NCBI GenBank assembly: GCA_010909165.1
Contig: MU008149.1
Location: 395,086 to 459,085 of the forward strand
Length of the DNA: 64,000 nucleotides
Source: Anthoceros angustus
Taxonomy: Eukaryota; Streptophyta; Anthocerotopsida; Anthocerotales; Anthocerotaceae
Reading direction: 5' to 3'
Below the pieces are notes generated by a model. It made no database searches. It had not been told where the DNA came from and was given only the letters and a program-made list of their open reading frames with translations. Every line of letters starts with the position of its first letter. Position 1 is the stretch's first letter. A program made the translations under genes and the position numbers. Of this stretch, positions 10,024 to 22,960 are shown one piece after another.

Positions 10024-10080
10024 GGTGCAGGACACTGGCAGCCAGGTTCGAATACCCCATGAAAGAAGCAGCAGAGCCGA

Positions 10081-10366
10081 GAAGCATTTGTACTACTGGT
10101 GGGTGGCAGGGGCGGATATGGCAAATGCATCAACATTCAGTCTCACTGGGGCAACACTGTCAGTTTACCACCTTGGGATCCATTAAAAGTTCCAAGGGAC
10201 GCCCACTCACGCTGCGGAAGCATTTGTACTACTGGTGGGTGGCAGGGGCGGATATGGCAAATGCATCAACATTCAGTCTCACTGGGGCAACACTGTCAGT
10301 TTACCACCTTGGGATCCATTAAAAGTTCCAAGGGACGCCCACTCACGCTGCGGAAGCATTTGTCGC
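10081..10366. repeat. 136-bp tandem duplication just upstream of the globulin start codon
   Basis: Two full copies begin at 10081 and 10217 with GAAGCATTTGTACTACTGG, and a third start is at 10353. The copies look identical over their length. They lie 58 bases upstream of the globulin ATG, so they cover its 5' leader and core promoter and may multiply promoter elements. I see no convincing TATA box or full RY (CATGCATG) element in the unit. Confidence 0.95.
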
Positions 10367-11871
10367 ATATCCTATACAGGCAATTTTGAGTACTCGTTCA
10401 TGCACCTGCTCAATGGCCTGCGCCTTCGTCATGATTCACAGCTTCCAAGTTCCGACAGTTCCGAGTACGCTTAACTCGTGGTAGGCACCTGGTGCGGCGC
10501 TTACACATCGCTCAGGCCTGTGTGGAGGGCGTAAAGCCTGAAAATCTTTGGGGATCGTCTCAGCATCGGGATTGCAAAACCCTTTACCTCTCACAGCCTC
10601 ACAACGCAATGAGTTCGTCCATACGTTCCCCTAGCTCTTATACGAGCCCTCACACGGAGTTCCTTCCAGCACAAAATGCTGCACCGAGTGGACGAGACCA
10701 GGCAAACAGGCAAACCAGGTTTCCTGACTGTTTAGGTTTCGAGCCAAACAATAGACCTTCTCATTTCAGATTTTCTTGAAATAGGCCAGGTAATACATCT
10801 ACAAGAGGTATTTCAGTAGGGGCATGTGGCCTATTTTCCTGATCAGGGTTTCGTGGATCATGTTCAAAGACACAGGCACGCTTAGGCTCCAAGTTCTCCA
10901 AGATTTAGAATTAAAGGTCTGGACTCCAAGGAACATGGTATGGGGTTATCAGCTCCTGGGCACGTTTTTATCTGAGTTCTGACCAAAACATCCAAGATCC
11001 TCAAGCCGATTGGATTTATACCAGGTGCTGGACTCCTGGAGTGGCCCCCGCTGTGGATACTGGGAGTCGACTGATTTCCTGGATGGCTGCAGAGTGCAGA
11101 CTCTGCAGTCTGCACCTAGGCAGTGCAGCAAACGACAAGAAACAGTGGCAGCAACTGGAGGCTGGCAGTACCCTTGCGGCGGCAGATGAGATCAGGAGCA
11201 ACGAGATAATGTATAAAGTTCAGACTGCACTGTACAGGATCCCCTGCTATGGGATTCAAAAACCTGGGTTGAACGGTGGTGGGAGCACATCACCCTGATT
11301 TTTATGAGAGATTCGACTTTGATCTGATCGACAAAGAACAGTGAGCATGATTAGTCAAAAGATTGGACGCTACAGCTCTGTCCCTGACGCTATTTCACTT
11401 ACCATGTATAGGACACAAAGATGTCAAGGACAACTGCACCTGACAGGCAATCAGAGACATGACTTTTCATTCCGACAATATTTAGAACAGAGTATTGTCC
11501 GGACCCACATCCGCAACGTGACTTCAGAAGCAGACAAAATATAAACTGTTAAGTCGGTTGCAATCGCTACAATGCATATGATAGGCCACATTTTACTCAT
11601 CAAATTTAGCCAGTACCACAATCCAATCACTGTTGACAAGATGCAACGCAATCCCAGATCTCAATCGCAGATTGCCCTGCAGGTGACAACCAGCTCCTTG
11701 TTCCACCAACCAGGATGTACAGTTCGGTGTGGACAAACAGTGCAAGACTGACAGTGCTGATGAGTGATTTTCAGGTAATTAAACGTCGACGAAAGCATGG
11801 ACAACCCATCGCTTCTAGGATACGAAGAAGGTTGGATGGCATGTCCTTTTCTACACTCTCCTCTACCGGAC
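10367..11871. other. Intergenic region between globulin promoter and NAP1 3' end
   Basis: The sequence is unique with no coding frame that I can support. Its right part should hold the NAP1 3' UTR and its left part the distal promoter of the globulin gene. CATGCA at about 10399 is an RY-type core, too weak to call alone. Confidence 0.6.
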
Positions 11872-14800
11872 CTAATGGTAAGCTAATGGCCCAGACCTCG
11901 ACAAAACAAAGCGCCTTAGTGGACTCAGTCTTCCGTCCCTTCTCTTATCCCCCTTGAACGTGGAGCTATATTCTAAAGGACCAGAATAACGAACTCTACT
12001 GTTGGGATTGTGTTCACCTGGATCCGGGAAGGAGGCCGACTCCATCGCACGCCTCCGTTGAGAATGGATTTTTAAAGGACCTGTCAATATCGAGCCCCTG
12101 GAACCTGAATCAGTTTCACCACCAGTATCACTTATGTTCCAGCCTTTACCTGGACTAGCAGAAATCCCTTGCGAATGCCGTCGAGAAAGGCTGACAACAG
12201 CCAAGGTTGGTACAGCATTCTCATAATAGAGCTGGTATATTGAACGCAGAACTGTGTAGGGCACAGATGCTTCCAGCGTGCTCCGAGGAAGGTGACTGGA
12301 AAACTCGCAAAGGTGATCAAGAAACACCAACTTTGCAACAAGAGGGCTCCTGAGAAACAACACAACATAAAGAATCATGTGGATACCAAGGCTCACGCAA
12401 AAGCAAGACGCAGTAGTTCTGAAGTAAAATCGCACCTGACTGTGTCATTCCAAGCCTCTAGGATAATTGCTGAAGAACACTGCACAAAGACTTTCATGTT
12501 GGCCTTTGTGTTGGTTTCAACATCTGCTGTGGTCTCCTTCGGAAGAACCTCAAAACCAATCTCGTCTCTTCTGTGCGGTTGCTGAGCAAGGAGCTGCTTC
12601 TGAAGCTCCTTGCGTTCAGAGCGAACCAACTCACTAGCAAACAGGACAGCATTGATACACCTATTTGAGACACCACATCAGCTTATCAATCACTCACAGC
12701 GACCATTAGAATGGAGGATCGGCAGTAAAACAACTGCATAAACTCACCTGGCTAAACAGTGAACACTGTTGTTGAAACCTCCTGTGAGCACATTGAACGC
12801 GCTCATTTGCCAGACATTCGACGTCATACAAGCTATATAAAAGTATGGGAGAAGAGCCCAGGTTGAATCGCCTGCGCCCCCTATGTCCATCATAATAGAG
12901 TGCACCATCACCGCATCTTGCTCTACACTTGCTCCAATGCGGCTGGCCAGCAACTTCAGTTTCAAGAGATCTTGCCTTTCTGGTATGGATGAAGGACAGA
13001 ACTTGACAAAGTCTGCAAAAACTGAGAATAGAAGGGGTGTACTTGACTCAAGCACCTGGGAGGCAGCTCTAGCTAATAAAGCCCTCATACTCAAGGTGTG
13101 GCCAATCTGTAGTGAAAGTTTCATAAAATTTTCCAGGTCTGAGATGTGTTTCAATCCGTACTCCCTCTCCACACGATCATGAATGTTGGAAGCGAATGCT
13201 TCTAAGGCTTCTTTGTTTGATCGCAGGATCAGGTCCACGGAATTGAGAAGGGTAGCAAGATGCTCTCTAAGACCAGCATCGAGCTTATCCATTCCATATG
13301 GTCCAAACACACGAACAAAAGCCCTTAACTCTGCTACATCAGTCAAAGACTCGGCAGATGCTAAACCTACGAGCTTCAGACTCTTGAAACACGAATCCAA
13401 AGGTGAAAAGCAAACTCCAGCAGACTTTACATCCTTGATGACGTTCTCCAAATACCAGTCACAAATTGAGGAGACTGCTCCACCACCAGGACTGAGGTTG
13501 CTACCAGGAGGGTGAAGGTCTCGCATCCGTCCTGAGAATGCCTCAGTAAGGAGGACTTCTCTAAGGCCTCGTGTCAGATCCATGCTTACATGCTGCTCGA
13601 TAAGATGCACAATGGTCATGTGTCGCAATATTTGACTCTCAAACACAGATGGTCGCTGAAGGTCTCCCTCCACAAATATTGTGTTCAGAAGTCGAGAGCG
13701 AAAGTTGTTGAGTAGCCTGTCCCGCAGAAACTACAGAACCCATGGAAACCGATTAGACAACTTTAAAGAAGCCCATACCCGTGTGGGGAAAGACATCAGC
13801 AGAGTAACCTGAAGGGGGCACTTCTGAGCCATCTACTTACTTCTCTGGGAACAAAGACATGGTTTTGAATCCGCAGAGGTTCTAGTTCATTGAGCTGGGA
13901 ACAGAGACTCGTTAGCCTTTGCACGGCTGCCTCAAACCTGCCAAGGACAAATGAGACCAATCAAACTACACATCTCAGAACAACATTCAGTGCCAACCAA
14001 GACTAACAGCTGCAGTACTCACGTTCTAATGGAGCTCCGGCTTGCAGGTTCACTTTCAGAGCCCGGAAGATCGATGCTGCCTTTCACTGATCTTAAAGTT
14101 GAGATGCCATTCTTCGCAGCTTGGTTCATTAGTATTGCAGCATGTTCCGGAAGAAGCTGCACTCGTGCAAGCCAGAAGATAAATCTAAGGACACCATGGA
14201 TATAACCAAAGTCCCTAGGTCTTCAGAGCTCCAAACAGAAGCAAGAAGGTGAATATACGTACCTTCCTATCAAGAGCACCATATCCTCCCTCAGTGTCGA
14301 GGATATTAATGAGGCCCTCCAGGCCCCCCATAACCGACTCCAATATGGATTCCGCATATACAACTGAATCCTTTGAGAGTTTTGGAAGCTGCTCACAGCA
14401 TGCCAACAAGCATAGGCCAATAGACATAAAGGCCACTGGAATTATGAGCTTCCAGAAGTGATGCGCTTGTTTTCCTTTGAGATCAAAAGATGAAAAAACA
14501 TACCTCATCGAGCACACTGCCATGAACATTTTCAGGAAAGCTGCTTGCAATGCTCAACCAAGCACAGCAATGTTGTGGGCGGCCCTCTGGTCCAAACATG
14601 GTGTGCTTGAACACCTGGGGCAATCAACAGATCCATTTGAAGCACATGAGTGAAGGAAGCGATACCAACATCATCCATATCAACGGCCTTTAGTTCCCTA
14701 GCACCAGGGCAAAACCATTAGGGGCTGAGACCCTCAGTACCGCAGTGATTTGCTGGCGGTAGAAACAAAGTGCTTTAAGACTGCTATGCTGAGAAATTTG

Positions 14801-17800
14801 TTTTTCGACATCATCAACAGTCCTGCAAAAAACCATTGGGAGAGCCAAATTACTATCAAAATATCTCAAAAGAGGCACAGTACACTACACCAGATATTTC
14901 AGTTGCTAGTCTTCCAAGTACCTGGACCACAAGTAAGCCATATTTCCTTCTGAAACTATGCTCTCCTTTCCTGTGGAAATAGTGGCCTTGTCAAGGTGAC
15001 GAATTGTCACAGAAGAGTGTGAGGATGAGATTATCATAATTACTCGAAGCCAATCCTTGCGAAATCCCTGAACAACACCAGCTTAGCTTATTCACTACAC
15101 TTCAAGAAGCAGAATTACTAAGGGGGACCAACGCTCTAAAATAGGAAGGGGACTGTGTGGGAGGTGGTAACTGAACCTGCAATTCGATAGCGGATGGTGA
15201 AGTGCGGAGAGATAACTGAACTGCAGTCGTAACTAGCTTCTCACTCTGCAACTTTGGTACTCGTTCAAGATTATCAATCACGGACATGAAAAGTCCACGC
15301 AGTTCCGCATCAATGTCAAGAGCTATCATCCCAGGACAACCCAAGAGAAATCTTATTCTTTGTGCTCCAGCCGCAAGACAACCCAGTGCATACCCTCTGA
15401 CAGCTGTAGTGTTTGCAAAGTGCAGGTTACAAACAGGCTTCACTGGCAGCAATAAATATATATACATACATGTACATACATAAGCATGCGAAAGACAAAC
15501 CTGAGATATACTTGCGCAATAGTCCACATAATCGCTCCATCCCATCCAATAGGAAACCTATTGTCGCATCTGTCGTATCCTAAAATTATCAACAGCTCAG
15601 GTTATACGGCAGTTTACTCTTACGAAATACAGAACTTGATGACCAACCACCAACTTCAACTTGGAAAGCTTTTGAAAGAGTTCTCATCTTACCATGTCAA
15701 CTGGGACAACACGAGTCCCCTTGGCCCGTGTGATAACAACACCCACATGGCTGAAATACCATATGATTTCAGATCGTGCCATAGCCAGTGCGGAGAAAAC
15801 CATCTGCAATATGCAATGGCATCCACTTAAGGTTACCTGGTGCATTTGTTTGCCCACACAGGCTCTACAAAATAATCTTCATAATACCTGAATGTTTGGT
15901 GCTAACAGGCTTGGTTGATCTGAAAAAAAAAGAATCATACGACCAAGCTCCTGCTTCAACAGCATACGCTGCTGCCTGTGGGTTATATCAGAGCTGAGTA
16001 TTGCAATGTCATATGCATCACTGCAAAATGCACATGACAAGAGTAAGCATGGCAGTGACACTGCAGGCAAAGAGCACACTAATCACTAAATTGTGTTAGA
16101 CAAAGCCAAATAAAGAAGAGAAACCATTTTCCAATAGATGTAACAAAACAACCAAACGTGTCTGCAGGTTTAGAGTGTGTCAGCCGTACCAGATTGTTCG
16201 CTCAACCTGTTTGGCAAGATTGTATTCAAGATCTGCATCCTTCAGCCTCGTTCTCCCTGCTTTGGCTAGCTTTTTCGCATCCACCACTTTTGGGATGACA
16301 TATTGTTGATACTCTTCATGCAAAAGAATGTACTGCAAAGGAACACCACGACCTAATCAGATTTTCACAACACCTAACAGCATCAGATTTTGTCACGATA
16401 AGCAACATCACAGACTATAAACAGCTTACTTCGTCACGAAACAGAGGCAGCACCAGGCTGGTCTTAAATATGGCCTGCAAAACAATAAGATAACATAAGC
16501 CAAGGAACAAGTACAAGTAGGAAGCTGCTTCGACCTGCAACTGTTGGGTGGAGGGTTGTCATGAGACCCTAGTCATCATTTCAGGAAACAGCACAATTGG
16601 ATCCAAAATTGAGACCTCTTCATGCAGGAAAAGGTGTCTAGTAAAGTTCGCGAATCACAAACCATCAATACATCAATTGCATTGACTCTGAGAAGTTCAC
16701 TTGGGCAGACAAGGTACCCAAGCAGCACCCAATCACGATAAGAATCAATGTTGGCTAATTCCTGCGCTCTCTGCAGCCACAAACGAAAGGAACCTATGAG
16801 ACCAGGGCCAGAAGCCAGAGCAAGCGCCCATATTAAGCAGCTTCAAAGTCATTAGCCATTCCATCAACTTCCAACATGAATACCCACAATCAAGCAGAGG
16901 GGCATTGAACAGGCATACCGCAGGATGAGCAGAATTTGTGAGTTTATCAGGATATCTGGGATGAAAGGGGCTCAAAAATCCTTCACTTCGCAGCTTTTGG
17001 AAATTTGTACCAAGATAAACTGTTGGCCGAATAGCCTCCAAGATCTGCATACTCATCTTCATTAGACATCTTCGAGACAATTTGGGACCTTCTGAAAGCA
17101 CGAAACCTCCAGAATACAAAGTCTTGAACTCCAGAGAAAGCAACAGCCGACTGTATGCACTCTGGTAGAGATATCCACATAGCACATTACACACACCTCG
17201 CCAACACGAGGGCTCACGAAATTGAGATCTTCGTGTAGTCCTTTCAGTGGTTCATCATATGAATCAACAAACTGAACCAGTCTGCACACAAAACAACAAG
17301 TGAATCGCTTGCCAGTTATCCGGGACAAACTCTGGAAAACTGCAAAAATGATTTTCATACCGGTGATAAAACTCATAGTCCCTCCCATTCTTGACATAGC
17401 TATGTGCTAGGTTATAAACCTGCAAAAGCATCTTCCTCGGAACCTAGAAAGCAAGCACAGGCTCTCAACTGCTATTGCACAGCTGTGTTGGCAGAAAAAG
17501 AATACCACGTCTAACAGGGTGCCTACCTTCTCTGCGTAGAGATTAACTCTCACGAAGGCACAGAACAGGTCCATGAAAGCATGAAGCACCAATGGGTTCT
17601 GATGCGGCTGCACAAGATATTCGTAAGGATTAGTTTTCAAGGTTTACAGACTTCTGCAACTGGGACCAGTTCACAAAAAGCTTGACATTGCTCTGTGTGA
17701 CTGCTTTGAATTTCGTTCCATCGTAGATTTGAAGTGCAAGTTACATCAGGCCAAATAGTCAAGTACCAGAAGAGTGACCACAGTGCTGCTCAGGTAAAGA

Positions 17801-18628
17801 ATCACCCGTAGTGCCTGTTCACGAAATGTCATCAAATCATAAAGCACCTGCCATATGTTTCAAGAAAACTGGTAAGATGGCCTCTGCGCCAGGCAATTCA
17901 CGGTGGTAGCAAAAAAACCAGTGGCCAAGGTATTCGTCATGGTTTGAGAGAGGAACTGAGTTTGTAAAACGTCCGAACGGTATTAGTGTGGGAATCCTAC
18001 CAAAAGCCAAGGCTCCAACGCAGCGAGATACTGCTCAGCGTTATCTTGCAGCACATCCAGACCGGCTTTGTCTACCTGCATTACACAGCGCACAAATGAG
18101 GAAGAGATGACACATGCACAAGCAGAGTGTGTATGTGTCAACTCCCACCGGCGTCAAAGACAGTGAAACGAAGCAGAACCCCACCTTGTCGAGCTGCATT
18201 TTGCCAGGATGCTCGGGAAACCTTTTGGCAACATAAGTGCAGAGCTTCGGAATGTCAGGGAATAGCCCTGACTTGGTAAACGCCTCCGAAAACTGCAACG
18301 AGCCACTGTTAGGAAGATCGAGAATCTGCCGCAGCTGATACAACTTGGTCATCAGCCCCTCCGCGATGACGTTCAGATGGAATATTCCTTCTATCTGCCG
18401 GATCCGCTGGCTGCTTCTCCCATTGGTCTGCTGTCCGAGCATGCTCGGAATCCTCCTGTAAACAGACGAATGCGATGACGACCCCGAGCTGTAGTCGTTC
18501 CAGCCAAAAGCATCCTCACCATCGTCGCTCCTGGCGTGCCCCTCCGGAGCAGCGTCCCGCTTGAAGAAGCTGGACGGCTGCCGTGCGTAGCGCGGCGGCT
18601 GGCCATTGCCATACCTGTCGCCTTCCAT
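11872..18628 (-). CDS. NAP1: NAP1/GNARLED (HEM family), SCAR/WAVE complex subunit
   Basis: NAP1 pairs with SRA1/PIR121 in the WAVE complex, which relays ROP/Rac signals to ARP2/3 actin nucleation. Exons: 18628-18185, 18075-18001, 17847-17767, 17607-17527, 17443-17361, 17281-17197, 17044-16919, 16770-16663, 16474-16430, 16332-16190, 16020-15888, 15803-15693, 15579-15501, 15403-15177, 15067-14922, 14822-14732, 14614-14504, 14388-14263, 14156-14023, 13937-13841, 13730-12748, 12660-12436, 12349-11872. All introns are GT-AG and all phases join, giving 4212 nt and 1403 residues, close to the usual length. Landmarks are GLMTKLYQLRQILDLPNSGS (exon 1), LRSEGFLSPFHPRYPDKLTN (7), LLKQELGRMILFFSDQPSLL (11), GPEGRPQHCCAWL (17), ESVMGGLEGLINILDTEGG (18), VSMDLTRGLREVLL and TGGFNNSVHCLAR (21), and a Ser-rich tail ending LSRSGPLAYH. 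The start is the first ATG after an in-frame stop at about 18660. No break is seen. Confidence 0.96.
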
Positions 18629-19890
18629 CTCCCCTTCCCAGCTCCCCTCCACAAGCACCTAAACTTGCTCTCCCCGACTGCTACCTCCCCTGCTGCAAAT
18701 CGGGCACCCGAGCGTCACCAGCAGGCGCAATCCGTATCTAATTCGGAAGAAAGGCTCCAGCTTCTCTCCACATTGCATTGCCGAGCCGTCCCCGACCGCA
18801 GCTGGCAGGACATGAGGACAGGCTCCTGACGGGAGCAAGGTAATGAGGCTGCGCTCGCAGACTATGCCGGGGCTGATAGCAGCTGCAGTAGCCGGACAGA
18901 CGAGAGCAGTGCTGAGCGGCAATGAAGGGAGCAAGCATTGAGAGGACGGCGTGCGTGTCAGGCTGCAAACACAGGTCGACTTGCTATCCGCCCGCGCCTG
19001 CGAAGTGCAGTGGAAGGACCCCACGGGTTCCTGCCATCACCACTGCCCAGAGAGTTAGCCCGGGCTCCCGAGACGAGGCCCGCGCGGCTCGTCTCGTCTC
19101 CTCTCGCGAGGTGGTGTGGACAGGAGAATCTGACTTGTGAACAGGAGTCACAGAGTCACGTTTTGAGAAACGCGACTCGAGCCTTTCGGACACTGTACGG
19201 AACGCGTCACTCCCTTCGCTCACTCGCCAACTAGGCTATACGGGACATACTGGATACATTCTACATGTACCAGTGTGCATATGAACGTGAAACTTGAAAC
19301 GTCTTACATGGACGCATTAATCAATCAGTCTTTATATTGTTAAAGAGAGATAGATCTACATTCAAATAGTGTGAAAGTGTGAAAAGAAGGTTTTAAAGAT
19401 TTTATAAAGATATCTTATTATATTATATTAAAGTTTAAAATCCAAAAAAACTATTTGTTGTTAGGGTTGTATAGGAAGTATCTCTCGATGCAAATTTGTT
19501 GTTGGAAAGATTATTTATCGTTGTTGGGAGGATGGCTTTAACCATTACTCCCTCGAGCGCAAAGGATACCTATTGTCCAATGAAGGCTACGGATTAGGGA
19601 TACCCACCTGGAGAGGTGTTCTATCGTAGAGCTGCCGAGGTGGCCGTCCCTATGGACGGGCGTTCCTACACGTAAGTGCGTGGGAAAGACGAGAGCTCCA
19701 ACACACGAGGCTTTTGCTCTATGGACCGAGCGCATAGCGTGACGTCTGTTGTGTAACTTTAATCTGGTTGCCCGATTAGCAACCAAACTAAAAATCCGTA
19801 TCTTTCTCCACAACAGTTGTGAGTTTTTATCGTGAAACAGCGAAGAGGTGAAAATCTATGAATGTTCCAAAATGTACGATTGAAATTTTA
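18629..19890. other. Upstream region of NAP1, then AT-rich spacer
   Basis: It contains the presumed NAP1 promoter and 5' UTR (18629 to about 19200, GC-rich) followed by AT-rich DNA. The short open frames here show no family features. I see no recognisable element. Confidence 0.5.
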
Positions 19891-20268
19891 CTAATGACAA
19901 AATTCAATATTGGATTCTTTGTCACGAAGTGCTTCCTCATATTTAGTAGACAGAGGGAGAATCTTTTCTACTATTTGGCTGAGGGTAGAACTAACCTCCA
20001 TATTGTTTTGTATTACTAGTTTCAAAGTGAATACCTTCTCGTGAAGTTTTAATAGATTCTTGTACATGCGTTCTGTAGATTTCAGAGTGTTTGTGGCACA
20101 TCTGAAAATACCACTTATACCAAAATTAATGACACAAACAGGGAAGAAAACAAGAGGAGCAAAGCATAAGTTAATAAGCGTAATAACCGTAATAACACAA
20201 TACATTGCTTTTAGCCATCGGCCATCTGCTAGAACAACGTGAGACAAGGTTAAATCTTTCTCAATCAT
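19891..20268 (-). CDS. Unrecognised small protein with two predicted membrane segments
   Basis: The first ATG at 20268 gives about 125 residues. Hydrophobic segments near residues 20-34 and 38-54 (MYCVITVITLINLCF and FFPVCVINFGISGIF) are followed by a Lys/Glu-rich, possibly coiled tail (YKNLLKLHEKVFTLKLVI). I do not recognise a family. It lies in AT-rich DNA with no neighbours, so it may be a gene fragment or a chance frame. Confidence 0.3.
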   Translation of the reverse strand: MIEKDLTLSHVVLADGRWLKAMYCVITVITLINLCFAPLVFFPVCVINFGISGIFRCATNTLKSTERMYKNLLKLHEKVFTLKLVIQNNMEVSSTLSQIVEKILPLSTKYEEALRDKESNIEFCH

Positions 20269-20283
20269 CAGACTTGGGCACAC

Positions 20284-21050
20284 TCAACAAGCGAAGCCAA
20301 GCAGGACTATAGTGCACAATACTCATGGTAACAGAAAAGCGGCCAGAGCAAGGTTCTGTCGCACGAGGTAAACACTTGCATTCATATGAGCACTTCCTCA
20401 ATAGACAACCAAGCAACACAAATCTAATACGCAAGTATACGGGCAAACCAATAACCATAGAAGGGAGTAGCTCGCACGCCGTGGCACAAACACACTCTCC
20501 CCACGAGAACAAGACGCGAATTCCTCACACATCGCTCTCGGAGTCATAGCTTTGGCTTCCTCACTACCCTCTTTTGCATTGCATATCTAGAGGACAAACT
20601 ATGATCTGAGCTTGTCCTCTGTGAAAGGGTCTGTATATACTAGCCCTTGGCATCAGCATATTCCTAAGATATCCTATTGGCAGCAGCATATGCCGAAAAT
20701 ATCCTAAGAATACACTACAATATGCAAGGAGTATGCTAAAGCATATTACTTGAGCTTATCCACTTAGCTATTGCTAACCATGTTTAATCAACACTAATCA
20801 ATGCTAATTAACATAAATACTTTAGATTAATTAATACTAATTACTTACTTAATGATAAATAATTAGATTAATTAATACTAATCAAACACTAAACCGAAGT
20901 GCAGTGATTAGTGTCACACGACATGATAGCTCCGGTATTTCTCCTTACGAAATTCATCTTAAACTCCCTTCTTATATTGAGAGAGACACAAAGCTCGAAA
21001 TAAACTTTGCAGTGCGCCAAGGGGCACCTTCGTTTCTTGTCCTTCACTTT
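20284..21050. other. AT-rich spacer
   Basis: No gene is seen. GATTAATTAATACTAAT occurs at about 20825 and again at about 20870, a short local duplication. Confidence 0.5.
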
Positions 21051-21130
21051 TCCTGCCTAAACTCTCATCTTTCCTGCCTGAACTCGTCTTTCCTGCCTAA
21101 ACTCGTCTTTCCTGCCTAAACTCGTGTCTT
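21050..21130 (+). repeat. 19-bp tandem repeat
   Basis: About four copies of CTCGTCTTTCCTGCCTAAA, slightly varied. Confidence 0.85.
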
Positions 21131-21225
21131 AACTTATCAGTACACAAGTCTCGTTGGTTGTTTATTGGTGTTTTCCAAACTTTCCAATCCTTGGTCCTGA
21201 GCTTTGCTCTCCATTCAATACCAAA

Positions 21226-21280
21226 AACTCGAACAACTCGAACAACTCGAATAACTCGAATAACTCGAACAACTAGAACA
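21226..21280 (+). repeat. 9-bp minisatellite
   Basis: About six copies of AACTCGAAC or AACTCGAAT in a row. Confidence 0.9.
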
Positions 21281-21739
21281 ATGGTGGTTTGGTGCACTGA
21301 ACAGCCACGGGCCTCAGGTTGATTGAGTAGCGGCCCTCAGGTCCTTCGCTACGGAAGCCCGACGCTGACCCCACGCACAGCCCCGCGCCACGGCACACCA
21401 CACGCACCGTCGCCCCACCATGGCCCGCCGCGACTTCGCCATGAGCGAACAGGGATGGTTCGAGGACCTCCCGGTTACCCCACCTCAGGGAGTCAAGTGC
21501 TGGCAAACAACGAAGCTTCGAGGTCTCTTACACATTGTAAGGAGTCCAGCACATCCGACAATTCCTGTGGTTGGGAAACAGGTTTCCATCGATGGTCGTC
21601 GCCAGGAGCAGGAGCTCTTGCGGCCACACCTTTTTCTGGGCCGTACCATGTCATGAGATAACAGGCGAGACAAGAAGAGGTCTCGTCCGTCTGACTTCCG
21701 GCATAAGGGCTCCCTCGAGGTCCTCTGGTGGAACACTTG

Positions 21740-22960
21740 GGTGGATGAGCAGCTCGTTGCTTTGGATATGCAGATGGGTCATGCTGCATCTCCTTCCAAG
21801 GAGAGCTCGCCGCAATCCTGGCAGGCATGCAAAATCGGGATGGGCGTCTTAGCGGGTGCAACCGGGAGCAAGTTATGTCAGCTATGGAAGCTTCCTGAGG
21901 CCGTTGGGGGCCCTGGAATACTTGACGCAGACAGGATGTCGTATTCCTCAGTCCCTCTTGTACACTGTGCCCAAACTGTGTGCAGTTAAGAAGGCTGTGG
22001 TTGCGAAAGTTCATGATATCACTGTCAAACCTGGGGACCAGTCTAATACATCCTTGGGGAAACATATCTTGCGCAGGTATGCATGCGCGTGCGAAGGTAG
22101 GTTGAAGAGGCCATGGATGTGTACACCAGGGTAGGCATTGGGCAAACAACATTATCTCCGCAGATGCTAAACATGGGGGGCCATACAACTGTACGTTGAA
22201 ATGCGTACCTCAGGGTTTAAGGTGGGTGGGACGATTTTGCAGCTGCTCTTCAAGGTTGCGCATTTTCGGCCGACTTGGAGTCTGGCAGGATTGTGCATTG
22301 TGATGTGTTGCACAGTGGCATTGGCACCTGCCTGGTGGACATGTATGCTTTATGTGGCGAACTGGAAGATTCACGCCAGGTTTTTGACTTGGACGGCCCT
22401 CACTGCTGGGTATGCACATCGTGGGCCCGGTGAAGAGGCGATTGATCTGTATGGACTAATTGAGCAGGGGGTCCTGATTTTGGCAAACCATTCCACTTTT
22501 GCGTGCCTTCTGAAGGGCTGTGCAAGTGCTGGTGCCTTACAGAAGGGCAGGCAGCTGCATTCACAGATTATGGAAAGAGGACTCCTAGATGGCACACTGG
22601 CTGGCACCTGCCCGGTGGACATGGCAGATACCCATGGTCAAAATGTGGCGAACTGGAAGATGCTCGCTGAGGTTTTGCCTGCTTGGTCACAAAGGATGTG
22701 GTGACATGGAATGCGCTGATTGCATGGTATGCAAACCATGGGCTCTGAAATGGCTTTGCGGGCATGCTGAGAAGCTAGCTCTGGCGTGTGGTGTCTTGAA
22801 CACTCCAAGTGGCACACCTCGGCTGGTAACCAAAAATCTATGCATGGGCAGTGACGGCAACAGTCCCACCGAGATCATGTCGAGGGTTGAAAAAAGAGAC
22901 ATTGTTGTAAGGGATGGGTACCGTGTGCATCGATTCGCAGCTGGTTGTTGCAGTTGAGGG
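21740..22960 (+). pseudogene. Pentatricopeptide repeat (PPR) pseudogene
   Basis: PLS-class PPR proteins act on organellar RNA. Pieces of several repeats are readable in different frames. Near 22300-22380 there is LVDMYALCGELEDSRQVFD, and at 22390-22700 TAGYAHRGPGEEAIDLY, then TFACLLKGCASAGALQKGRQ and LHSQIMERGLL. Near 22640 the CGELEDARW and DVVTWNALIAWYANHGL motifs appear, again in other frames. At least three frameshifts break the protein and no DYW domain is visible. The long minus-strand frame over the same stretch is its shadow. Confidence 0.82.

Noticed and set aside
10030-10060. tRNA gene suggested by GGTTCGAATACC
   Set aside because: No matching acceptor, D or anticodon arms around it. 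It lies in the globulin 5' leader.
21493-22188. Minus-strand frame of 231 codons
   Set aside because: It is the shadow of the PPR pseudogene on the plus strand. Cys/Pro/Ser-rich without any motif.
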